5,042 nucleotides of DNA, from positions 1-5,042 of the forward strand of contig NZ_JACUUA010000228.1 in NCBI RefSeq assembly GCF_014859565.1, in the 5' to 3' direction. This DNA is from Marinospirillum sp. Its GTDB lineage: Bacteria > Pseudomonadota > Gammaproteobacteria > Pseudomonadales > Halomonadaceae. How positions within the stretch are numbered: position 1 is the stretch's first letter; every line of letters begins with the position of its first letter. The translations under genes were made by a program, and so were the position numbers. This document shows, piece after piece, positions 1 to 4,977 of this stretch. The notes beneath the pieces are model-generated. The model was not told the DNA's origin, made no database searches, and worked only from the letters and a program-made list of their open reading frames with translations.

Positions 1-1
1 C

Positions 2-244
2 AGCAACTCCGTTGCCAATATCGAAAACGAAACCAACCGTGTTGCCCAGGCCACACAGGATATTCAACAGGTTCTGCAAGAGCAAAGTATTGCTGCACGG
101 GAAGTCGCGGAAACCATTGAAAAAATCGCCAGCAAAGCCGATGACAATGCTGCACAATCCGATCAGACCAAAGCAGCCAGCGAACAGCTCAGAGGCATCA
201 GCAGCAGCATACAAAGCCTGACCCAGCAACTCAGGATTTACTGA
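2..244 (+). CDS. Methyl-accepting chemotaxis protein, C-terminal fragment
   Basis: This is an open frame running in from the left edge and ending at TGA 242-244, giving 80 residues. The sequence is a continuous helical, Gln/Ala/Glu-rich coiled coil with the pattern of the descending arm of an MCP cytoplasmic hairpin: QDIQQVLQEQSIAAREVAET, then IEKIASKADDNAAQSDQT, closing with SIQSLTQQLRIY. In the family this arm follows the CheA/CheW-binding tip and carries the C-terminal adaptation (methylation) helix, so the missing part should hold the sensor, HAMP and signalling tip. No NWETF-like CheR/CheB tether is present; the protein simply ends in LRIY. It is convergent with the HAD gene, with only 24 bases between stops and no clear terminator there. 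The family call rests on the heptad and residue pattern and is fairly secure; the ligand is unknown. Confidence 0.85.
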   Translation, partial: SNSVANIENETNRVAQATQDIQQVLQEQSIAAREVAETIEKIASKADDNAAQSDQTKAASEQLRGISSSIQSLTQQLRIY

Positions 245-268
245 AATCAGGTAAAACCATCACCATAA

Positions 269-949
269 TCAGGGCGCTGTCTTGACTAACCGGTCGGCCA
301 GCTCCTTGAATGAAGCCACCTCCAGATCTGAGATCGGACCTAAAGGAAACAGCTGTTGACCGGGGCGTTCAACAAAGGCTGATCGCATTCCCGCCCAGGA
401 AGCTCCAGCCACATCCCAGCCATGGGCTGCAACCAGCAACGACTCAGCTACCTGCACACCTGCCTGTTGTGCTGCCCACTGATATACACGGGCATGAGGT
501 TTGTAAACACCTACATCCTCAACACTCAGTGCCGCCTCAAAGAAACCATCCAGTCCGGCGTGGTGGAGTTGGGCATCTGCTGCCGCTCGTGAAGAGTTGG
601 TCAGGGCAAAGAGCCGGTAACCTGCAGCACTCAAACGCTCAAGAGCCGGAGCAACATCCGGGTGCGCCGGTAAAGCCCGAATCGGGGCGACCGCCTTTTT
701 TGCTGTAGCCTCATCCAGCTCTATTCCCTGATTCCTTGCAGTCATTTGCAAGCAAGCAACTGCAATCTCCCCAAAGTCCCGATACTGATCCGCTACCGTG
801 GTCACCAGTGAATACTGCAACAGGGTAGTAAACCAGAGGGGCACCAACTCGGGGCGACCACCCAAAGCTTCACCTATACTTTCCTTGACGGGTTGCAGAT
901 CCAGAAGCGTTTCATTCACATCAAAGAAAATAGCGGTAGGTTTAAGCAT
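269..949 (-). CDS. HAD-superfamily hydrolase, haloacid dehalogenase type II-like
   Basis: A soluble cytoplasmic hydrolase of 226 residues, the usual length for the L-2-haloacid dehalogenase branch of the HAD fold. All four HAD motifs are visible: motif I FFDVNETLLD with nucleophile D10 and T14 (N12 where phosphatases carry the acid/base Asp); motif II LTNSS with S119; motif III VYKPHARVY with K150; motif IV AAHGWDVAGA with D179. An alpha-helical cap lies between about 15 and 90. The Arg that follows LW in characterised haloacid dehalogenases is Phe40 here, and the Ser/Asn of their motif IV are Ala/His, so activity on 2-haloacids is doubtful. The start is chosen at ATG 949, preceded by TCTGGAGTGCGGAA. 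An in-frame GTG at 976 also has a strong AAGGAG eight bases upstream, which would add MLFLLWSAE, but it lies inside the terminator hairpin. The substrate is unknown. Confidence 0.9.
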   Translation of the reverse strand: MLKPTAIFFDVNETLLDLQPVKESIGEALGGRPELVPLWFTTLLQYSLVTTVADQYRDFGEIAVACLQMTARNQGIELDEATAKKAVAPIRALPAHPDVAPALERLSAAGYRLFALTNSSRAAADAQLHHAGLDGFFEAALSVEDVGVYKPHARVYQWAAQQAGVQVAESLLVAAHGWDVAGASWAGMRSAFVERPGQQLFPLGPISDLEVASFKELADRLVKTAP

Positions 950-965
950 TTCCGCACTCCAGAGT

Positions 966-1002
966 AAAAAAAGCACAGAATCAACTCCTTCTGTGCTTTT
1001 TT
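966..1002. terminator. Bidirectional intrinsic terminator hairpin
   Basis: A perfect 10-bp stem, AAGCACAGAA (971-980) against TTCTGTGCTT (989-998), has an 8-base loop. Seven A's (966-972) on the left give a T-tract on the minus strand, and six T's (997-1002) give one on the plus strand. It sits 24 bases beyond the stop of the DUF6789 gene, so it most likely ends that minus-strand transcript. It also falls directly in front of the HAD ribosome binding site, so its left T-tract is only a few bases from that gene's start. There is no plus-strand gene close upstream for it to serve. Confidence 0.85.
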
Positions 1003-1025
1003 ATTAATTGGGAATAAAAAGGGCT

Positions 1026-1457
1026 TTAAGCTCTAGCAGTTAACCTATCAAAGACCAAACCCAGTACAATGCCAAAGATCGCGTGCAGCATCAGGGTGCC
1101 AACAGGAACCATCATGCCACTGGGCATTTGCTGTCCAAAAACTCCAGCACCCATCATGGGCATCAGTACCACCATCATTCCCAGCCAACCAGCAACGCCC
1201 AGAGCCAAACCACGTACCCAGGAACCACCCAGGGGGAGCTTACTGAATACAACGGTATAGGCCAGACCATAACCCAGTACGCCGATCATGAAATGCGCCA
1301 CCCATCCCATTGCTGCTCCACTTCCCATTTGCCCGGCAAGCATTTTGATGACATCGAGATCGGGCATCATCCCCATCATGCCTTTAAGCAGCATCAGCGC
1401 TGAAAGAACAAAGGTAGCCACCAAACCCGACAGCAATCCAGCTGATATTTTATTCAT
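1026..1457 (-). CDS. Methionine-rich four-helix inner-membrane protein (DUF6789-like)
   Basis: A 143-residue integral membrane protein with predicted helices at about 5-25, 49-70, 82-104 and 116-137. The layout and motifs (PDLDVIKML after helix 1, GWVAHFMIG in helix 2, GWLGMMVVLMPMMGAG in helix 3, LMLHAIFGIVLG in helix 4) match my recollection of DUF6789 family proteins, whose function is not established. Nineteen of 143 residues are Met, clustered as GMMGMM, LMPMM and SGMM, and His55 and His125 lie in helices; this could suit metal or redox chemistry, but that is inference. The start is taken as the second of two adjacent ATGs (1457), six bases after AGGAG; the ATG at 1460 is only three bases away from it. 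A longer form from 1508 would add 17 residues lacking a ribosome site. It has its own leader (1458-1523) and ends at the hairpin 966-1002. Confidence 0.85.
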   Translation of the reverse strand: MNKISAGLLSGLVATFVLSALMLLKGMMGMMPDLDVIKMLAGQMGSGAAMGWVAHFMIGVLGYGLAYTVVFSKLPLGGSWVRGLALGVAGWLGMMVVLMPMMGAGVFGQQMPSGMMVPVGTLMLHAIFGIVLGLVFDRLTARA

Positions 1458-1503
1458 CATTAACTCCTGATTTTTTGGATAAAAGACAAAAGTTATTTGC
1501 CTA

Positions 1504-1514
1504 TCCATTAGTCG
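1504..1514 (-). promoter_or_regulatory. Candidate regulatory motif CGACTAATGGA upstream of the DUF6789 gene
   Basis: On the minus strand the leader of the DUF6789 gene carries CGACTAATGGA, about 50 bases before its ATG. The same block, with one purine change, occurs 40 bases before the DUF2892 gene start (4057-4067). It lies between the NrtS stop (1524) and the next gene in an otherwise unexplained 66-base gap that probably holds a promoter. It could be a promoter element or an operator. The support is the shared sequence and position only. Confidence 0.35.
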
Positions 1515-1523
1515 TTCTTGCCT

Positions 1524-1775
1524 TCATAAAATTACATCAGAAGTCTTCTTTCTGTGACTGAGTTCGTTTTTGACGGCACTGTAAGTAGCCACACAGAAAG
1601 GAACAAGGAAGTTCATTAAGAAGTGAGGCCAGCTGAGGCTGGCATCACCCCAGAGAACACTACCCTGGTTGATCAGGTTGAGGATGACACCCACAACCAG
1701 GGCGATTTTGATGGAGTTGCCCACTACACGAGGCAGCAGGCAGAGGGAGCAGTAATAAGCCACTTTGCCGTTCAT
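1524..1775 (-). CDS. nrtS: Small nitrate/nitrite transporter, NrtS family
   Basis: An 83-residue membrane protein with two predicted helices (about 20-37 and 50-67). The core ALVVGVILNLINQG and the second-helix signature FLVPFCVATYSAV are what I recognise as NrtS, a small family described in cyanobacteria as a nitrate/nitrite transporter and widespread as single-domain proteins in proteobacteria. Length fits the family. The N-terminus carries YYCSLCLL, a Cys-x2-Cys pair (C9, C12) ahead of helix 1, and the C-terminus is basic (HRKK). The start is ATG 1775, preceded by AAGGAG seven bases upstream. It is the last gene of the operon, two bases after the anti-sigma stop, so it is almost certainly cotranscribed and coupled. 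Transport function is inherited from the family; whether this copy imports or exports cannot be told. Confidence 0.8.
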   Translation of the reverse strand: MNGKVAYYCSLCLLPRVVGNSIKIALVVGVILNLINQGSVLWGDASLSWPHFLMNFLVPFCVATYSAVKNELSHRKKTSDVIL

Positions 1776-1777
1776 TG

Positions 1778-1975
1778 TCAGTCTCCTTGCTTGTCATCTT
1801 CCAGACGCTTTTGCCACTCGGGGCCGAGTTGGTGCAACAAATCCATTTGCTGATGGCAATTACGGCAGCCTTTGCACAGCATTTCATGCATTTTGAGGCT
1901 CCAGTGCTCCTTGCGCGTCAGTACCCGATCCTGACTGGCCGACATGAGTTGGGTGGCTTGTTTACAGGTCAGCAT
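1778..1975 (-). CDS. Zinc-finger (ZAS/zf-HC2-like) anti-sigma factor, soluble
   Basis: A 65-residue cytosolic protein with no membrane segment. The hallmark is H30-EML-C34-KG-C37, the His-x3-Cys-x2-Cys of zinc-binding anti-sigma (ZAS) proteins, with C4 (MLTCKQAT) as the likely remaining zinc ligand; C40 and H41 follow directly. In the family such domains clamp an ECF sigma factor and may release it when the zinc cluster is oxidised or otherwise disturbed. This one lacks the transmembrane and periplasmic parts of RsiW-like proteins, so any signal should be sensed in the cytoplasm. Its ATG overlaps the sigma stop by one base (TGATG), and GAGGAG lies eight bases upstream within the sigma 3' end, a classic coupled pair. 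The role as antagonist of the adjacent sigma factor is inferred from motif plus position. Confidence 0.85.
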   Translation of the reverse strand: MLTCKQATQLMSASQDRVLTRKEHWSLKMHEMLCKGCRNCHQQMDLLHQLGPEWQKRLEDDKQGD

Positions 1976-2586
1976 CAGGCTTTCTCCTCACTGATCCAGC
2001 CTTTTTCCAGGCACTGGCGCAGTTTCATGCGTGCCCTGTAGAGAATCACCGAGCAGTTGTTTTCGGTAATACCCAGCAGCTCACAGATTTCACAGATTTC
2101 CACTTCCATCAGCTCACGCAGGGAAAAAACACGGGCAGGCACATCCGGCAAATGAATCATGCAGGCATCAAAAACCCGCCAGAAATGGCTGGAAGTCAGG
2201 GCTTCTTCAGGGTCACCCCAGGCCTGAGGGCGTGCATCACTTTCCCAGAAACCGGAGCTTTTGAACTGCCGATCCAGCTCTTCTTCACTGGGCAGAGCCT
2301 CTTCACTCAGCATCCAGCTGGCGCGACGTTTCTGATACCGGAAGATATCCAGAATCTTGTAGCGCAGAATGCCAAACACCCAGGTTTCAAACTGGGAGCG
2401 CCCATCAAAGCTGTCCAGCTTGTTAAGCGCTGCCAGCAAAGCTTCCTGAACGGCATCTTCGGCCTGGTCATCAAACCGCAGTTGCAGGCGAGCAAAAGCC
2501 AACAACCTTGGTCTGAGTCTTTCCAGGCGCTGTTGGTAAGTAGTAGGTTCAGCGAGCTTTCCAGGCATTTTTAGCGAAGGCCTCAT
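1975..2586 (-). CDS. ECF-type sigma-70 family RNA polymerase sigma factor
   Basis: A 203-residue alternative sigma factor. Region 2 spans about 20-88, with AEDAVQEALLAALNKL and the -10-recognition stretch FETWVFGILRYKILDIFRYQ. A linker (89-134) rich in Glu/Ser follows. Region 4 (about 135-195) has the helix-turn-helix EICEICELLGITENNCSVIL and YRARMKLRQCLE. Overall it resembles the TIGR02943 branch, typically paired with a small zinc-finger anti-sigma, as here. All five cysteines (C142, C165, C168, C178, C192) lie in region 4. The start is uncertain: ATG 2586 and ATG 2568 (residue 7) both lie inside the end of the upstream gene, and neither has a convincing Shine-Dalgarno; 2568 has only AGG about a dozen bases upstream. 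Translation probably depends on coupling to the AhpD-like gene. It should direct transcription of its own operon and perhaps flanking genes, which is inferred. Confidence 0.92.
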   Translation of the reverse strand: MRPSLKMPGKLAEPTTYQQRLERLRPRLLAFARLQLRFDDQAEDAVQEALLAALNKLDSFDGRSQFETWVFGILRYKILDIFRYQKRRASWMLSEEALPSEEELDRQFKSSGFWESDARPQAWGDPEEALTSSHFWRVFDACMIHLPDVPARVFSLRELMEVEICEICELLGITENNCSVILYRARMKLRQCLEKGWISEEKA

Positions 2587-3097
2587 TCAGCGGCGGATTG
2601 CTTAGGTGATTAGTATAGTTGCTGAGGGTTTTCAGACCCGCAGCCAATATGACTTCCATCACTTGTTGCTGTTCAAAACCAGCCGCCAGAAACTCATCCA
2701 CTTCCTGTCCGGCCCAGCCTTGTTTGCTGACAATAGCCTGAGTCACCTTGGCTAAGGCAGCCATGCGAGGATCATCAATGGAGCCGCCATCACGCAAGGC
2801 CTGAATGATTTCTTTATCCACTCCGGCACCCTGCGCGAGAGTGGTATGCGCAGCAACACAGAATTCACACTGATTAGCTACACTGACGGCCAGTAAAACA
2901 ACCTGCTGTTCCTGCGGGGACAGGCTGGAACGTCCAAAAATCTCAGAAAGTGTCTGATAACCTTCCAGCAGGGTCGGTGCATTAGCCATGATGCCATACA
3001 TGGTCGGTACAAAGCCCAGTTTGGATTCGGTGGCTTGCAGGCGTTCTTTTGCATTGCCGGGTGCTGTTTCGGGAGTGTGCAACGTAAAGTCAGTCAT
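2549..3097 (-). CDS. Carboxymuconolactone decarboxylase / AhpD-like family protein
   Basis: A 182-residue soluble all-helical protein. The AhpD-type active-site motif is intact: NQCEFCVAAH gives C77-x2-C80-x3-H84, with E63 upstream in the same helical hairpin and a second His in SNYTNHL (H164). In AhpD-fold proteins this Cys pair and Glu/His relay perform thiol-disulfide or peroxidase-type chemistry, while true carboxymuconolactone decarboxylases lack the CxxC, so a redox enzyme is more likely than a catabolic decarboxylase. The start is ATG 3097 with AGGAG six bases upstream. It leads the operon, and its last 38 bases overlap the longest reading of the sigma gene (20 bases if sigma starts at 2568). 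Being first in an ECF/anti-sigma operon suggests that it is a target of the regulon or a sensor input; the reductant partner is not in the window. Confidence 0.9.
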   Translation of the reverse strand: MTDFTLHTPETAPGNAKERLQATESKLGFVPTMYGIMANAPTLLEGYQTLSEIFGRSSLSPQEQQVVLLAVSVANQCEFCVAAHTTLAQGAGVDKEIIQALRDGGSIDDPRMAALAKVTQAIVSKQGWAGQEVDEFLAAGFEQQQVMEVILAAGLKTLSNYTNHLSNPPLNEAFAKNAWKAR

Positions 3098-3195
3098 GAG
3101 TAACTCCTGTTTGGATCATTTGAGAGTTCTCTTCCAGCTTAACCAAACCACTCGGATAAAAACGGCTTTAGCGTCCTTTTTTCAGGCTTTCCTGC
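3098..3195 (-). promoter_or_regulatory. Probable promoter/leader of the AhpD-ECF-anti-sigma-NrtS operon
   Basis: This 98-base gap between the stop of the VTT-like gene and the ATG of the AhpD-like gene is the longest non-coding stretch in the window and the natural place for the operon promoter. It contains the AGGAG of the AhpD-like gene and a short inverted repeat GAGA-AC-TCTC around 3122-3131. A-rich and T-rich runs flank GGACGCTAAAGCCG (3163-3176 on the minus strand). No textbook sigma-70 or GGAAC-type ECF -35/-10 pair could be assigned by eye, and no convincing terminator for the upstream gene is seen, so readthrough from 3196 is possible. Confidence 0.35.
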
Positions 3196-3825
3196 TTACA
3201 AGCTGATCATTCCAAGCCAAAGAGCCAAAGGAACGATGCCGGTTGCCACCATAGAGATCAGCAGATATAACGGATAACGGACTTTTGGATTTATGGCAAG
3301 GAGTAGAGCAATCCCACCACCACCGCCCAGAACCCAGTTACCGGGCAGGTTCAAAGCCATCAGCATAAACACATAAGGATGCTGTTTATAAAAGAAATAA
3401 CTGTAACGCAGGGCACGACGGGTAAAACTCAAATCTTCCGGTCGGGTACTTTCCAGGCGATTTCGTGCTCTTTCCAATGCCATTTTATAGCGATCAACCA
3501 GAAGATAATGAGCGGCCAGATAGCTGAGGTTCAAACCAAAAACGGTAGCCAGCCAGGCAGCAAGCAATCCTTTTTCACCAAAAAGCCCGATAATCAGCCA
3601 ACCCAACTCAACCCCGGGGACAAAGGGTATTGCCAGCAAAACACTGTAAACCAGCGCTATAATCACCAGCACCCGATTACCCGTTGCGTGATCCATCCAG
3701 AGATGAAGAACACCTTCGCCACCCTGAACCCACAGACCAGCTGCCACCAGAGCAATCAACCCCAGACTGACCATAACCTTCAGGCAAAGGTGGCAGTAGC
3801 CTGTAATTTTCCCGGACTCAAACAA
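3196..3825 (-). CDS. Multi-helix inner-membrane protein, possibly VTT/DedA-like
   Basis: A 209-residue hydrophobic protein with likely helices at about 16-33, 52-69, 74-108 (one or two spans), 152-178 and 184-206, and a basic cytoplasmic segment (111-149). The stretch IPFVPGVELGWLIIGLFGEK followed by a long helix resembles the re-entrant segment of VTT (SNARE-associated/DedA) proteins; LNLPGNWVLGGGGG (159-171) is a second conserved-looking loop. This family assignment is tentative, and the substrate is unknown. The start is TTG 3825, with TAGG about eight bases upstream; the frame is closed by TAG at 3835-3837, so nothing longer is possible, and the first ATG (3774) has GAAGG only two bases away. 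The N-terminus has GYCHLCLK (C11, C14). It follows the DUF2892 gene by nine bases in the same frame, so the two form an operon. Confidence 0.75.
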   Translation of the reverse strand: MFESGKITGYCHLCLKVMVSLGLIALVAAGLWVQGGEGVLHLWMDHATGNRVLVIIALVYSVLLAIPFVPGVELGWLIIGLFGEKGLLAAWLATVFGLNLSYLAAHYLLVDRYKMALERARNRLESTRPEDLSFTRRALRYSYFFYKQHPYVFMLMALNLPGNWVLGGGGGIALLLAINPKVRYPLYLLISMVATGIVPLALWLGMISL

Positions 3826-3834
3826 AAGATGAAC

Positions 3835-4020
3835 CTATTTTGCTTTGCAACTGGAAAGCCCCAGCAGGCGATAAAGCGGGCACCAACCAACCAGCGCAGT
3901 AACCAGCGGAATCAGACCGACCAGCCCCCATACACTCTGGTAGTAAAAGCCAGCTGCAAAAAATAACAGAGCCAGAATCAGGCGCACCCCTTTGTCCAAA
4001 GTGCCAACATTTTTGCTCAT
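3835..4020 (-). CDS. DUF2892 / YgaP-type small inner-membrane protein
   Basis: A 61-residue protein starting MSKNVGTLDKGVRLILA, with two helices (about 12-28 and 31-47) and the family-typical WCPLYRLLGLSSC, giving C47 and C58. This is the complete single-domain form of the DUF2892 membrane module, which in E. coli YgaP is fused to a rhodanese domain but often stands alone; its own role is unknown, though it is frequently linked with sulfur metabolism. The start is ATG 4020 with AAGGAG six bases upstream, which is convincing. The stop is TAG 3835-3837, and the next gene begins nine bases later in the same frame. It probably heads a two-gene transcript with the VTT-like gene, from a promoter in 4021-4084. 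Confidence 0.88.
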   Translation of the reverse strand: MSKNVGTLDKGVRLILALLFFAAGFYYQSVWGLVGLIPLVTALVGWCPLYRLLGLSSCKAK

Positions 4021-4056
4021 AACACACTCCTTCAGTGGCTAGAATTTTAAGTTACC

Positions 4057-4067
4057 TCTATTAGTCG
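4057..4067 (-). promoter_or_regulatory. Candidate regulatory motif CGACTAATAGA upstream of the DUF2892 gene
   Basis: In the 64-base gap between the AraC-family stop (4085) and the DUF2892 ATG (4020), the minus strand reads CGACTAATAGAGGTAAC, 40 bases before the start. The first 11 bases match the block in the DUF6789 leader (1504-1514) except for one A/G change. It could be part of a promoter or a binding site for a shared regulator, such as the ECF sigma factor or the AraC-family protein encoded in the window. Confidence 0.35.
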
Positions 4068-4084
4068 CCTGTGACGAAAGAAAC

Positions 4085-4975
4085 TTACAACCTGGAAATT
4101 CGCCTGACCTGACCCGGCGAATCCTGCCAGAAATCCTTGAAGGTTTTACGAAACGCGCTTTCTGAGCGATAACCCACATTCATGGCGACTTCCAGTACGG
4201 ATTTACCCAGCGCCAGTTGCTGTCTTGCCCTGTGCATACGTAGGTGGCGCAGGTATTCGCCCGGTGGCATGCCCTGGGTTTCCTGAAAAATTTTTGCCAA
4301 GAGGGAGCGGGCTACGCCCACCTCATGAGCCAGCGCAGTGACCCCCCAGGCCTTTTCCGGGCTGGTATGCATCAAGGCCAGTGCCCGGTCAATGTAAGCA
4401 GGAACAGTGTTTTCCAGTTCAGACCGGGTCACAGCCTTTTGCTCCAGAGCCGCCCTTAACAGGAAGATCAACAAGGGTTCAGCAAGCTGTTTCAGAACAT
4501 GCACAGAACCCGGTTGCTGCTGTGTTGCTTCAATGACCAGTATTTTCAACAGATAACTCAGAGCCGTTGTTGAGCCGTACAGTCCTTTAAGATGCAGCAA
4601 GGCGGGTAACTGGCGAAACCAGCCGGGCAAATAACCCTGCCGAAAGTGAAAGTAACCACAGACCAGGCCGACACCTTCAACAGATTCCTGAAGGGCAACT
4701 TCTTGACTGATCTGCTGACTGGAATGGATCGGCAAAAGTATATGGCGACGATCCTGCGAGAAAAACAGCAGGTCACCTTTCTGCAAAAGAATTTTTTCTC
4801 CATCCGGCCAGACCAGCCAGCACTCCCCTTCAGTCACCAGATGAAAGCTGGGATCCTGAGGTACATCATGCTCCAGAAGCCAGTTACCGCAGTGCTTACC
4901 AACATGAAACAACTGCCCGTGGATACCCAGAGGCTGAACCAGTCGGGTCAGCCAGTCTTCCTGTTGAATGCTCAC
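4085..4975 (-). CDS. AraC-family transcriptional regulator with N-terminal cupin
   Basis: A 296-residue one-component regulator. The N-terminal half (about 10-180) is a cupin sensing domain of the cupin_6 type: FHVGKHCGNW, FHLVTEGECWLVWPDGE and the turn KGDLLFFSQDRRHIL. The C-terminal half (about 190-292) is the AraC DNA-binding domain with two helix-turn-helix units, VTALAHEVGVARSLLAKIF (212-230) and VLEVAMNVGYRSESAFRKTF (260-279), and the usual closing Pro-Gly. In this subfamily the cupin binds a small molecule and controls a nearby gene; here the ligand is unknown. The start is GTG 4975, with GGAG six bases upstream lying inside the tail of the EAL gene, two bases after its stop, so the two are coupled. 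Candidate targets are its own operon and the DUF2892 promoter just downstream. Confidence 0.92.
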   Translation of the reverse strand: MSIQQEDWLTRLVQPLGIHGQLFHVGKHCGNWLLEHDVPQDPSFHLVTEGECWLVWPDGEKILLQKGDLLFFSQDRRHILLPIHSSQQISQEVALQESVEGVGLVCGYFHFRQGYLPGWFRQLPALLHLKGLYGSTTALSYLLKILVIEATQQQPGSVHVLKQLAEPLLIFLLRAALEQKAVTRSELENTVPAYIDRALALMHTSPEKAWGVTALAHEVGVARSLLAKIFQETQGMPPGEYLRHLRMHRARQQLALGKSVLEVAMNVGYRSESAFRKTFKDFWQDSPGQVRRISRL

Positions 4976-4977
4976 GG

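Noticed and set aside
246..273. ATCAGG repeated twice between the convergent chemotaxis and HAD genes
   Set aside because: It is a direct rather than inverted repeat, so it gives no hairpin, and six bases is within chance.
310..708. Long plus-strand open frame opposite the HAD gene
   Set aside because: It is the antisense shadow of a gene with intact HAD motifs; the Pro/His-rich composition is unlike a real protein and no ribosome site was found.
3154..3163. GGATAAAA run shared with the DUF6789 leader (1477-1484), considered as a common promoter element
   Set aside because: The match is short and A/T-rich, occurs at different distances from the starts (about 57 versus 20 bases) and is absent from the DUF2892 leader.
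3160..3182. A-run and T-run flanking GGCTTTAGC, considered as a terminator for the VTT-like gene
   Set aside because: The arms do not pair inside the A/T runs (G-G and A-C mismatches), so no stable stem forms.
3379..3966. 195-codon plus-strand open frame across the VTT-like and DUF2892 genes
   Set aside because: It is Gln/Asn/Thr/Lys-rich with no domain pattern and lies opposite two minus-strand genes with clear membrane and family signatures.
4558..4803. Minus-strand 81-codon frame inside the AraC-family gene
   Set aside because: It is an out-of-frame shadow with Cys/Phe-rich composition, contained wholly within the well-supported cupin domain coding sequence.
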